A DNA stretch of 64,000 bases from Spinellus fusiger. Lineage: Eukaryota; Mucoromycota; Mucoromycetes; Mucorales; Phycomycetaceae. The stretch spans positions 186,001 to 250,000 of the forward strand of contig JALLLS010000053.1 of the NCBI GenBank assembly GCA_025094145.1, given 5' to 3'. Both the position numbers and the translations under genes were made by a program. Below are positions 1-10,314 of this stretch, piece after piece; position 1 is the stretch's first letter; every line of letters begins with the position of its first letter. The notes under the pieces are model-generated. The model was not told where the DNA came from. It made no database searches and was given only the letters and a program-made list of their open reading frames with translations.

Positions 1-68
1 ATAGACAGATAAACATCCTTATCTTTTTATGTTTATATACAACCCTTTATTAACACTGTTATTATTAG

Positions 69-3000
69 ACAAAGGCACCAGCTCAACCTAGAAAACCAAG
101 GGCACCAGCTCAACCTAAAGCACCCAAGGCACCAGCTCAACCCAAAAAGCCAAAAGCAGCAAAGGCACAAGGCAGTACAGAAGAAGTGACTAAAACACCA
201 GCAAAAAGAGTCTATAAAAAGTCAACCAAGACGGATGCTCCAACAGAAATAAGGGATGAGGCTGAGGATACTGTGATAAGAGAGTCGGCAGTATCTTCAC
301 CCACTGGAAATGGTGTAGAAAAATCAGTGGAAGAGATTTATAAGAAAAAGAGTCAACTTGAACATATTCTTTTGCGTCCAGATACCTACATTGGAACTGT
401 AGAAGCAGAAGAACTAGAAATGTGGGTGTTTAGTTCAGAAGATCGTATTGAAAAGAAGAAGATCAACTATGTACCTGGATTGTACAAGATTATTGATGAG
501 ATTCTTGTCAATGCTGCTGATAACAAGGTAAGATGGTGTGACTTGTGGGGAGTACAGGCATCCGTGGGCTGACTCTCTTTGGAGATCCGAGATCCTTCAA
601 TGAACACCATTAAAGTACTTGTGGATCCAGAGAGAAACTTCATTTCTATTCAAAACAACGGCAAGGGCATTCCTATCCAACTACACAAAGACGAACAAGT
701 TTATGTGCCAGAACTTATTTTTGGACATCTCCTCACCTCCTCCAACTACGATGATACAGAAAAGAAGGTGACTGGTGGTCGTAACGGCTATGGTGCCAAA
801 CTATGCAACATCTTCAGTACAGAGTTTATTGTCGAAACAGCAAGCAAAGAACAGAAGCTAAAGTACTACCAAAAGTTCACCAACAATATGTCTACCAAGA
901 GTGAACCTATTATCACTAACAATGGAAAGGGAGAAGAATTCACTCGTATTTCATTCACGCCTGACTTATCCAAGTTTGGCATGACTCGGATGGATGAGGG
1001 TCTTGCATCTCTCATCAAGAAACGTGTGTATGATTTGGCTGGTACGGTGGAGGGTATTAATGTATTCTATAACGGTACAAAGATTCCTGTCAAGGGATTT
1101 AAGCAATACGTTGAGCTTTACACCGAATCCATGGACATTCGCAATGCAGAAGGCAAGAAACCCATCATCCACGATACTCCTTCTCCACGCTGGCAAGTCA
1201 GTTTTGCTGTGAGCGATGGTCAATTCAATCAAGTAAGGAAATAAGACCAGGGGACGTGGTATTGAATAACAATCTTTATTTATTTATTTCTCTTATTTAT
1301 TATTTTAGGTCAGCTTTGTCAACAGCATCTGTACTCCTAAAGGTGGAACTCATGCTAATTATGTAGCAGATCAACTCGTAAAGGCTCTTTTGCCAGAAGT
1401 TCAAAAGAAGAGCGGCAATAAGAACATTAAGCCATTCCATATTAAAAGTCATATGTGTGTGTTTGTCAATTGTTTAATTGAAAACCCCACTTTTGACTCA
1501 CAGACAAAAGAAAACATGACATTGCGTGTAAGTGGGTTTGGATCCACCTACCAAGCTGGTGATAAATTCATTAGTGCTGGTAAGAGAGAATAACGTGGAT
1601 AACTACACTATAGAACTCATTCTTATTTTCAACAGTATCAAAATCAGGCATTATTGATAATATTGTAAAATGGGTTAAATTCAAGGAAGATGTACAGATG
1701 ACCAAGGCTGATAGTGGCAAAATGGCCAAGCGTCTGAATATTCCTAAGCTTGAAGATGCCAATTGTGCAGGCACTAAACCCAAGAACAAGTTGTGTACTT
1801 TGATCTTGACAGAAGGTGATTCAGCCAAGGGATTGGTGATGGGTGGTTTGTCTCAAGTAGGAAGAGATCTTTATGGTGTATTCCCTCTTCGTGGAAAACT
1901 TCTCAATGTCCGTGATGCTGCTACCAGTGCCATCATGAACAATAATGAAATCACCAACATTAAATCTATTCTCGGTCTTAAGCATGGACATAAATATACA
2001 TCAGTGGATGAGCTTCGTTATGGAAAGCTGATGATTATGACAGATCAGGTAATGAAATGAAGCCTATAGCCAAATAGCGAAGCACTACTAAACACAATGC
2101 TATGAAAAATAATAACAGGATCATGATGGCTCTCATATCAAAGGTCTATTAATCAACTTTATCGACCAAATGTTCCCCTCTCTTCTTGATATTCCAGGAT
2201 TCTTGCTTGAGTTCATTACTCCTATTATTAGAGTAGGTTGAAAAATAGTTGTAGTCTACTCTGCTAACACTCTATTACACAATAGTGTACACACAAGCGT
2301 AACAAGACCAAGATATCATTCTTCACGATTCCAGAATATGAGCAGTGGGCTCATATTCATAATAAGAACAATGAATGGGAACCTAAATACTTCAAGGTAA
2401 TATGGGAATGCTAAAAAACACATTGATCCTACAGATGCTTACTCTGATATTCAACCAGGGATTAGGTACATCTGACAATAAAGACGCCAAGGAATACTTT
2501 GGAAATCTAGGTACACACGTCAAAGAATTCTGTGTAGCAGATACTCAAGACAGAGAACTCATTGAAATGGCTTTTGCTAAGAAGAAGATTACTGAGCGTA
2601 AGGACTGGCTTAATACTTATGAGGTAGGCAGAGCTTTACGAATGACGTTGGATACTGATCATGTCTCTATAATAGCCTGGTATCTATATCGATCACAATG
2701 TTCAGAAGATTAAGATCTCTGACTTTGTGAATAAGGAATTGATGCTGTTCAGTATGGCAGACAATATTCGTTCGATTCCTTCCATGGTGGATGGTTTTAA
2801 ACCGGGACAGCGTAAAGCATTCTATGGTGCATCTAAGCGAGCAAAGAATACCGAAATGAAAGTATCCCAACTTGCCAACTACGTTGCAGGAATCACTCAG
2901 TACCATCACGGTGAAACAGCCATGGCTACTACATTGATTGGTATGGCTCAGGAGTTTGTGGGCAGTAACAACCTCAACTTGTTTTTCCCCGCTGGTCAGT

Positions 3001-4640
3001 TTGGTAGTCGATACGAGGTAAATACAAAAACACGACAACACAGAAACAGAGAACGAAATGTAAATAAGAGATACTCTAGGGTGGAAAAAACGCGGCCAGT
3101 CCTCGTTACTTGAATACACGATTAATGAAGATTGCCAGATATGTATTCCCTGTGGATGATGACTCTGTTCTTAACTATCTTATTGATGAGAACAAGCGCA
3201 TTGAACCCAACTGGTAATGTGAGCGGCTGATATGGAGTGATTCCTTAAGATTAGATAATAACACATAATAGGTATGTTCCCATCTTACCTATGGTTCTAG
3301 TCAATGGTGCAGATGGTATTGGCACTGGTAAGTTAGCATTTTTTTGGTTGGATAGGTACTAATGATTATAAAGGTTGGAGTACAAGTATTCCCAACTACA
3401 ACCCCCTTAAGCTTGTCGCCAATCTTAAGCGATTGATGAACGACGAGGAACTACTGCCTCTCAAACCCTGGTTCCGTGGTTTCAAGGTACTATTCTAGTG
3501 GGAGTGATAATGTATTCATTCTCTTTATCTAGGGTGAGATAGAATATACCTCTGATGGAAGATATTCTGTCAATGGTATCTGTGAAATGCAAGCAGATGG
3601 CAACATTAAAGTGACGGAACTGCCTATTCGCTACTGGACTGAATCCTTCAAGGAGCATCTGGAAATGCTACGTGATCCTAAAGATAACAAAAAGGCAGAC
3701 ATTCTTATCCATGTGAGTAACTAATATAAATAGGTGGTAATGGTCATTGGTGACTTATATATAATCTATAGGATTACAACAACAACTCTACAGACGCCAC
3801 CATTGATTTCACTATCTTCTTGGACAGTGCTAATTTAGAGAAGGCTCATAGCATTGACCTTATGAAAACATTCAAGCTGGCAGGTTCTATTACAACAACC
3901 AACATGGTCTGCTTTGATCCCAACAACAAAATTAAGAGATACAGTGGTCCTGAAGAGATTATACGTGATTTCTATAAGATACGTTTGGAATACTATGAGA
4001 AGAGAAAGGTAAGTTATCTAGGCTAACCTAGAATCAAAGATCTAAACAACTTAACTGCTACTACAGAATCATTTGATAGCAATGTTAGATGAAGAGTATT
4101 TAAGAGCTGACAATAAGTCACGCTTTATTCAACTTGTCATTGACAAGACTCTCGTCTATATTGATCGTAAAGAAGAGGAGGTGGTTGCCAATATGGAGAA
4201 ACACGGCCTGAAGAGAATGCATCCTCAAAAGGGCAATGTATTGGTGACTGTGAGTGATGATGATGAGAACACAGAGGAGGAGTCTTCAGGTGATAGTTCT
4301 GGCTATGAATATCTCTTCAACATCAATGTGCGTGGATTCACAGTAAAAAAGGTAAATCAAAATATATTGAATGGTCAATAGAGAGTACAATAAGACTTAT
4401 CTAATTCCATTCTTATAGGTGGAGGAACTTAGAAAGCAGAGAGACACCAAATTAAAAGAGTTGGAAGCTATCAAGACAAAAGACCCTAAAGACTTCTGGA
4501 GAGAAGACTTGGATGCATTTGTTGTACAGTGGGAGGCTCTTCTTGAAGAAGATAGAATTGCAATGCAAAATAGTAAGCCTATGGCCTCTGTTTTGGGTAC
4601 TAAGCGCAAGACAAAGGCTAAGCCCAAGGCTAGCAACTAA
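69..4640 (+). CDS. TOP2: DNA topoisomerase II (5' end outside window)
   Basis: ATP-dependent type IIA topoisomerase that passes one duplex through another in the nucleus. Exons in view: 69-527, 585-1232, 1309-1579, 1636-2048, 2119-2232, 2286-2396, 2459-2623, 2706-3017, 3080-3213, 3272-3327, 3374-3486, 3533-3712, 3772-4008, 4067-4351, 4419-4640; they join in frame to 1239 residues. An intron 3' end precedes 69, so at least one exon lies upstream. Visible signatures: GHKL ATPase (DEILVNAADNK, NNGKGIP, GGRNGYGAKL), TOPRIM (LTEGDSAK, PLRGK, DQDHDGSHIKG), winged-helix catalytic tyrosine in ASPRY (codon 3107-3109), and the coiled-coil C-gate. The N-terminus is rich in K/A/P with several APAQP units. 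The chain stops soon after the C-gate with a basic GTKRKTKAKPK tail, so the long acidic C-terminal domain usual in the family is absent. Family assignment is essentially certain; exon ends are inferred. Confidence 0.96.
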
Positions 4641-5243
4641 CGAGCGTATCTTCCACTGGGTAAATAAAATATACTACTCCCTGAATTATGTAGTCAGCAA
4701 TTCTATATTTGATTACTCTATTCCAAAGTGCTTGGTATAAAACAATAAATATTGAATAGTTAGTCTATAATAGCAATAGTTTTATAGACATCAATATTTT
4801 ATTAAGAGTATTGAGGGGGTACCAATATTAGATAAAGCTGATGACTATTGTATATAGCTGCTCTGGTTATGCAGTATCATAATATATTATGTCTATTACT
4901 TTACTCTTGTATCCCATGGTGTATCGTATGTTTAACTTGATGTTTTTTTAATAATATATAATAAAAAGACATTGGTATTACACGAGAAACTTTTGTTGTT
5001 TATTTTGAAACGAATAAATAGTAAGTACAAAACAATTGATTTGTTTTAATATGATTGGAAACAAAGTAGATAGTACACTTTTTATTGGGAGAGAAGGATG
5101 AGATATACAAAGAATACTTCTTTTTGGGGTGGCAATGCAGATGCAGATAGATACACTATAAACACTATAAATACACTATAAACACTATAAATACACTATA
5201 AATACACTATAGACAGTGGAAGCACAGAATAGAACAGTGGAAT
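4641..5243. other. Intergenic, TOP2 3' flank with short tandem repeat
   Basis: AT-rich spacer between two convergent genes. It holds a small tandem array of a TACACTATAAA-like unit at about 5151-5212. No ORF or RNA gene was recognised. Confidence 0.6.
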
Positions 5244-5612
5244 TTAGCAGGAGACATAAGCAGCTGGGCTGATACGAACAGTCACTGAGGGGTGGTCAAA
5301 GATGAGTGACTCCAGAACATCGGATTTTGAGGATTCACAATAAGAAGGTAAAGAAAAGTCACTGCTATAGAAAGACTTGCGGCATTGCTTTTGGTATACA
5401 ACTGGGGAGGTAGCACGGGGTGGAGATAGAGAGTGTAGTTGTTGGTGAGTGGATTTCTTAGTCAAAACCAATCCCCTGACTCGATGAAGAGCAGAGGCCA
5501 ATGAGAAGGTGCGGCCTGATTTGGTAGAAGGGGTGTTTTGTTTGGATGTAGCCTGGGATGAGCGACGCTGGCACTTTGAGAAGAGTTGTTGTTGGAGAGA
5601 AGATAAGTGCAT
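5244..5612 (-). CDS. Small basic Ser/Gln-rich protein of unknown function
   Basis: A 122-residue ORF beginning MHLSSLQQQLFSKCQRR and ending in a short hydrophobic motif, SVTVRISPAAYVSC. The ATG at 5612 was chosen over the longer open frame to 5690 because a TATA-like element lies about 62-69 bp upstream of it on the same strand, and the intervening bases look like a 5' leader. The protein is rich in Ser, Gln, Arg and Lys in its first half, has no membrane segment from this start, and matches no family I recognise. Codon quality is fair but the ORF is short, so it may be a genuine small gene or a chance frame. Confidence 0.45.
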   Translation of the reverse strand: MHLSSLQQQLFSKCQRRSSQATSKQNTPSTKSGRTFSLASALHRVRGLVLTKKSTHQQLHSLSPPRATSPVVYQKQCRKSFYSSDFSLPSYCESSKSDVLESLIFDHPSVTVRISPAAYVSC

Positions 5613-5673
5613 GTTATGTAGAGAAGAATTGAATAATAATAATAATAATAGAAAAAGGCATACAAGGCAGGCC

Positions 5674-5681
5674 TTTATATA
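5674..5681 (-). promoter_or_regulatory. TATA box of the small minus-strand gene
   Basis: The minus strand reads GAGTATATAAAGG across this site, 62 bp or more upstream of the proposed ATG at 5612. The position fits a TATA-driven promoter with a leader of about 30 nt. Confidence 0.45.
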
Positions 5682-6095
5682 CTCTGTCATCCAAAGAAGA
5701 GGAATAGGCCTTGGTGCTTACTCTTTTACTATATTCAGCTCTCTCCAAGGAGTCCACAGATCTGGTCGTAGGTGTCTATCGAGAGATACACCCATTATTC
5801 TGATCCACACATCCCCCACTGCCTAAATGTCTGGTGTCTGGTGTCTGATCTCTGATTTGCCCCTCCCCCTTATAACTGTATGCACTCAGTTCTATCTATA
5901 CATTCATGGCACTCTTTTCTGCCTGATCTGCTCCTCTATCTATAGAAAATATAGTGGTATTAAGCTGAGAACTCTAAGAGAAAAGAATTTGAATGTGAAA
6001 AATGTAATCTCAACATGAAATTACACAGAATAATAGAAAAGTGACTATAAAAAGTTGTTTCTACAACTTATGAATGAATAGACAACTGCAATAAA

Positions 6096-6893
6096 GTGTT
6101 TTATATGAAATATAAATTTAGGCATAATAAATCAATATATTATGAACTTATAACAGTGATAAAATCTGATGAGTCAAGGTACGCTGTGAAAAGAAATGAT
6201 GGAGATACCTGTGTCATTAGAAAAGTTGGAAAACGTTATGCCCCTAATCATATTGTTCCAACAACGAAGTTTGGTGGTGGTGGGTTAATGATTTGGAGCT
6301 ATTTTCAGGCTAATGAATTTGGGTCTTTTGATCTTTATTGATAGCAGTGTAGATCAGGACGTATATGTCAATATTTTGGCAGGGAAAACTTCTGCCATGG
6401 TTCATAAAATTCCATTAGAAAGAGTCCTAGCTATCATACTGGAGCCTATGCCAGATAGTGAAAAGAGACACATCAAATTAAGGGCTTTGGTTACTATTTC
6501 ACACAAAGCCCTGACTTGAATACAATTGAACACGTTTGATATGCCTTAGAAAGACGAATTCAAGAAAGAAGAGCATATGTTACCAATGTTGGAGGTTTGA
6601 AGGCTCTACTTGCAGAGGAGTGGGAGAGGGTTGGTATTGAACTTACACAACGATGAGTTCAGAGTATGACAGGCAGATACCAGACAGTCATTGATGCCAA
6701 AGGAGTCCATGTGAAATACTAACTGTATTTTTTTTCTTTCTATTTTCGATAAATAAAGATATTGAGCTTTGGTGTACTTAATTTTAGAGTTTTTAGATCA
6801 AATGTAAAGTGGTTTATTTAATGTTGAGCATGTCCTAAATATCTTGTCTTAATATTTATTCTCAAAAGTATTAAATTCAAATGAGTGTGGCTG
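6096..6893 (+). pseudogene. Decayed Tc1/mariner transposase, 5'-truncated element
   Basis: Translated pieces in shifting frames match the transposase at 10664-11353: SDESRYAVKRNDGDT, RKVGKRYAPNH, TKFGGGGLMIWS, then SPDLNTIEHV, YALERRIQERR and TGRYQTVIDAKG. The second and third catalytic regions are scrambled, and an in-frame TGA at 6537-6539 falls at the usual Trp after the DDE glutamate. The right terminus at 6893 matches the terminal repeat of the copy at 10315-11659 and is followed by TA. No left terminus was found, so the 5' end is lost. Confidence 0.85.
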
Positions 6894-7030
6894 TATTCAC
6901 ACTTTCTTGAACAAGTATATTAATCTTAATTATACTAGAGTATCTCAACAGCATAAACCCAGCTAGTCTTCCTTCTCGCTACTTAAAACTAAAAATAGAA
7001 TCCCAAAAATAAATATCAACACGGTAAAAA

Positions 7031-7103
7031 TGAGGAGTGAGCGACTCGAACGCCCAACCTTCAGATCTGGAGTCTGACGCACTACCACTTGTGCTAACCC
7101 CCC
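7031..7103 (-). tRNA. tRNA-Trp (CCA anticodon)
   Basis: The minus strand folds into a complete cloverleaf of 73 nt without an intron: 7-bp acceptor (GGGGGGT with ACTCCTC, two G-U pairs), D stem GCAC/GTGC, anticodon stem TCAGA/TCTGA with loop CTCCAGA (anticodon CCA, Trp), variable loop AGGTT, T arm GGGCG-TTCGAGT-CGCTC, discriminator A. A run of five T immediately follows the 3' end on the transcribed strand, as expected for RNA polymerase III termination. LTR-like repeats begin about 90 bp upstream. Confidence 0.93.
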
Positions 7104-7189
7104 TTTTATATTTTTGTCTTTTCCTAATTTACATAGAATAGTTCTAAACCCGGAGGTATGTGCACAGAGTGGAATAGCTAGTGGTTCTT

Positions 7190-7363
7190 GGTTTGGACTG
7201 AAGCCCACATAGATCAAAGAGGAAGAATAAAAGAGAAGATAGAAGATAATGTTTATTCATTGAATTCACTTGATTATTTATACTAAATTCTACAGTGTAC
7301 AATTACATATACATGTCTTGGCTTAACATGTTCACTGTGAAGAGAACATGTTAAGCCAAGACA
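7190..7363 (-). repeat. Short LTR-like repeat, family 2, minus copy
   Basis: This segment is about 75% identical by eye to the reverse complement of 8149-8322. Read on the minus strand it starts TGTCTTGG, carries a TATA-like AGTATAAATAA and an AATAAA-like signal, and ends GTGGGCTTCAGTCC. This arrangement resembles a compact LTR or the end of one. The limits are approximate and no target duplication was identified. Confidence 0.55.
7314..7363. repeat. Perfect 20-bp inverted repeat (hairpin)
   Basis: Arms 7314-7333 and 7344-7363 are exact reverse complements separated by a 10-nt loop. The outer ends read TGTCTTGG and CCAAGACA. The hairpin sits at the terminus of the family-2 repeat. Confidence 0.9.
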
Positions 7364-7504
7364 CTATATTGCATTAGCATTTATCTTATTAATTATATTA
7401 TATTATATGTGTGTATCCACATAGGATAATGTGTCTTCCCTTTTTGGAAGACATGTGCAGCCAATAGTATTACTCTATTTGATAGCACAGTGTCTAGCAT
7501 GGAC

Positions 7505-8031
7505 TGTAATTATTCAGACAAGTAGAAAGTAACAAGACTGAACAAAGATAATTTTATTAAGTGAAGAGTGGTTCATTATTTATACTTTTTGTGGGTGCTT
7601 ATCCTTCAGTGGCATTCTACCTTTTGGTAGTTAATGATTATTCCATGGCATAGCTTATTGATAGATGCAACTGTATGGTTGGTGTAGATGATTTATCCTA
7701 TGGTAGTTTACATAGGTGTAGCCTTATGGTTGGTTCATTGAATAAGCACACCATTATAGAGCCATCTATTATGTCTTCACTTTTAATTGCCTTTGATAGG
7801 TTTTATTTAATCCACTAAGGATTTATAGATGAAGGCAGCTCATTAAGTGTCCAATAATAATTTGAGCTTAGAAGGTTGGTTTGTAGTTACAACCAATCAG
7901 TGAGATGATACAGAGATGTACTATGGTACTTGTGTGCACTCAAGCTTTCATAGAGTATTCTGAATGTCACAGCATACTACTCATATTGACCAATTCATGA
8001 AGAATCTTTGGATTGAAGTCAGAACATGACA
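7505..8031 (-). repeat. Solo LTR, family 1, 5-bp target duplication TGGAC
   Basis: A 527-bp unit with TG...CA ends. It is flanked by TGGAC at 7500-7504 and again at 8032-8036, the signature of integrase-mediated insertion. On the minus strand it contains a TATA-like element, then an AATAAA-like signal, then a short end region, which is the U3-R-U5 order of an LTR. It is strongly similar to 22285-22781 and to 8427-9082. About 25-bp-spaced copies of an ACCTTATGG-like motif occur at 7619-7729. No internal coding region is attached, so this is a solo LTR. Confidence 0.88.
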
Positions 8032-8148
8032 TGGACATTTTTGTTGCCACTATACTAAATCCTATGATTCCATTGGCCAGCACACTTTTCCTTATTGGTC
8101 TCACATGGATTACTTCTTTTGGGTTTATTAAATAATCAAACAAACAGT

Positions 8149-8322
8149 ATGTCTTGTCTTCAGTCTACTCAGGGTGAGTGTGACTTCATCCAAGACATAC
8201 TTAGTCAATTGTATCATATGTAAATTAGTATAAATAAACAACCATCTTGAATGAATAAAAAGCATCTTCTATCCTCTCTTTACTATTCTTCTTTGATCTA
8301 TGTGGGCTTCAGTCCAGACCTT
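8149..8322 (+). repeat. Short LTR-like repeat, family 2, plus copy
   Basis: Inverted relative to 7190-7363. It starts TGTCTTG, has an imperfect hairpin (AGTATGTCTTG with CAAGACATACT), a TATA-like TAGTATAAATAA and AATAAAAAGC, and ends GTGGGCTTCAGTCC. It lies between the two opposed family-1 LTRs. Confidence 0.55.
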
Positions 8323-8426
8323 GTTACCCTCAGTTTACTCTTATTGCTGTCTCTACTTTTGGGCTTAGTATTATTCTATATAAATGAGGGAACCTCAAAA
8401 ATGTTGGTTACCAATTTGGACAGGAT

Positions 8427-9082
8427 TGTTGTGTTCCAACTTCAATCCAAAGATTCTCTATGAATAAGTCAACACGAGTAGTGTGCTGTGACATTCAGAA
8501 TACTCTATGAAAGCTTGAGTGCACACAAGTAACATAGTACATCTCTGTATCATCTCACTGATTGGTCGTAACTATAAATCACCTTCTAAAGCTCAGTGTA
8601 CTATTGGACACTTAACAAGAGCCATCTTCATTAATAATCCTAACAGAACAATATTGACCTATCAGAGTCAATTGAGTAAAGACTCATAATAATTAATGGT
8701 TTCAATAATGGAGTGCTTATCCCAGGAACAAACCATAGGGTTGAATCTAATAATACTACAACTAAGTAAAACATATGAGCCAACCATAAGGTGGCAGTTA
8801 TTAATACTACCATAAGGTAGTAATATAGACACTAACCATAAGGTCAAAGAGAGTGAATTCTACTATAAGGTAGAATGTCCCCACCAACCATTTAGTTGTA
8901 ATTGTGAAGCAGCCATAAGGTTGACTATCATAACTACCATAAGGTAGAATAGATTATCCTACCATAAGGTAGAAGCCACTGAAGGATAAGCACCTACCAA
9001 AAGTATAAATAGTGAACCTTTCTTTACTCAATAAAAATTATCTTTGTTCAGTCTCATTAATCTACCTGTCCAAACAATCTCA
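8427..9082 (+). repeat. LTR, family 1, plus orientation
   Basis: About 656 bp, inverted relative to 7505-8031. It starts TGTTGTGTTCCAACTTCAATC and ends CAAACAATCTCA. A TATA-like AAGTATAAATAG at about 9000 and CAATAAAA shortly after give LTR-type promoter and polyadenylation signals. The flanks (AGGAT and ATGTC) do not match, so either the ends are decayed or the unit was rearranged. It carries the clearest version of the periodic CCATAAGGT array. Confidence 0.75.
8733..8972 (+). promoter_or_regulatory. Array of 25-bp-spaced CCATAAGGT sites upstream of LTR TATA
   Basis: CCATAAGGT or close variants start at 8733, 8784, 8810, 8836, 8863, 8888, 8913, 8937 and 8962. From 8784 onward the step is 24-27 bp. 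Three units extend to the palindrome CTACCATAAGGTAG (8807, 8934, 8959). The array ends about 30 bp before the LTR TATA box, the place expected for an upstream activating array. The binding factor is unknown. Confidence 0.7.
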
Positions 9083-9931
9083 ATGTCAAAATTGTTTTAA
9101 TAAAAGCATCTTGTTCTTGAGTCTGATTAATTCCTTTTCAAATTTAACAATTCCTTTTCAACCAGATGCTGTCATCTCAATCATTGATCAGCTGCAATTT
9201 GGAGAAATTCTTGGTCATGACCAGGTGAAAATTGCCCAACCAACCTGCAGTAAGGCAGCTTTATGTATTGGCTTGGCAAAAATCACTTGTTTTAGCAAAG
9301 AAGCCATTGATTGCCATCTCCTTGAGTCTGCAATAGCACTCCAGATCCATGGTAATGCTGTTTTCTTATATCTATATGTATACATTTGAAAGTGAATAAT
9401 TTGTAAATATAGGGTTTTCTGTTACATTTTATCTTATAAGACTTGATCATAATGGGCTTTATACAATGTATGAAATTGGCCATCCTGACTTCCCTTCTTC
9501 TTTGGCACAACTTCCTGTGTTTGTAAACCTCATAAATCTTAATATTTTGCTCCTTGTTTGTCATGTTTTTTTTTGGAAGTTTTGTAAAAAAGTTGCATAT
9601 GCCCAATATAATCCAACAGCAACGTCAATCATCAGTACAGCTTAATGATTTAATCAACCTGACAGATCCAACAAAAGATCAAAATCGATATTGTTCAATT
9701 CAGTTCTAATAATGCTAATGCATATATTCCAAATAATACTTGTTGAAGTTCATTGAAACAGATAACCATAGAATTGATTGCTTTTCTTACAATTTTGCAC
9801 ACCTTGAAAATAAAATATTTTCATTGATTCATTATTTTTTCTTGTTATCTTTAATTAAGAAGGAAAAGGTTGTATTTACTTATCTTCTTAGTACTTACCT
9901 GATTCTATTGGGTATAAGTCATTAGTGGCTA
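9083..9931. other. Unassigned stretch with possible relic coding pieces
   Basis: An open segment at about 9166-9360 would encode DAVISIIDQLQFGEILG... and a second at about 9601-9695 would encode QQQRQSSVQLNDLINLTD. Both look more protein-like than their surroundings, but I recognise no family and see no complete gene. They may be eroded element coding sequence. Confidence 0.25.
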
Positions 9932-10290
9932 TTACATGGACTGTTTATTCCAATATTTATCCCAGCACTTATAAGAATGCACAACAAACCCTTTGAAGTG
10001 ATTTTTTTCCACACTTTTGCAGGCTTCTGTAATTCTTTTTGATAAAGTTTCCTCCTGTAAAAACCTATGGTGCTTCACCTTAATCCTTACTACTACCCAG
10101 AATTGTTCTGTTGACTTAAGCTCAGGAGAGTAAGGAGGAAAATACATACATCTATATCCTCAATACTCAATATACTTCTTTATGTTTTCATATGTGTGAA
10201 TGGGTGCACTATCCATAGCTATATAATGACCTTTCATATATGGATGTTTATCCATTTCATTGAGTTGTTTTTAGGAAACTAATGTTGTGG
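9932..10290 (-). pseudogene. Fragment of DDE-superfamily (IS630/Tc1-type) transposase
   Basis: The minus strand encodes HYIAMDSAPIHTYENIKKYIE, one stop codon, then YFPPYSPELKSTEQFWVVV and a C-terminal GFVVHSYKCWDKYW. These correspond to the second Asp region (MDSAPIH) and the PPYSPELxxxEQFW glutamate region of DDE_3 endonucleases. The N-terminal part is missing, cut off near the Tc1 copy that begins at 10315. One in-frame stop makes it non-functional. It is a different family from the Tc1 copies around it. Confidence 0.75.
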
Positions 10291-10314
10291 CCTGTTACAG
10301 TCCCTGAACTTATA

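Noticed and set aside
6963..7217. 84-residue minus-strand ORF
   Set aside because: It runs through the tRNA-Trp gene and a repeat; it is a chance frame.
8733..8972. CRISPR-like array (short palindromic repeats at regular spacing)
   Set aside because: The genome is eukaryotic, the repeat core is only 9-14 nt, the units are degenerate, spacers are about 11-16 nt, and the array lies inside an LTR upstream of its TATA box.
7190..9082. A single foldback/MITE element with very long terminal inverted repeats
   Set aside because: The arms have LTR features, one has its own perfect 5-bp target duplication, and a third copy exists alone with its own duplication at 22285, so these are separate LTR insertions.
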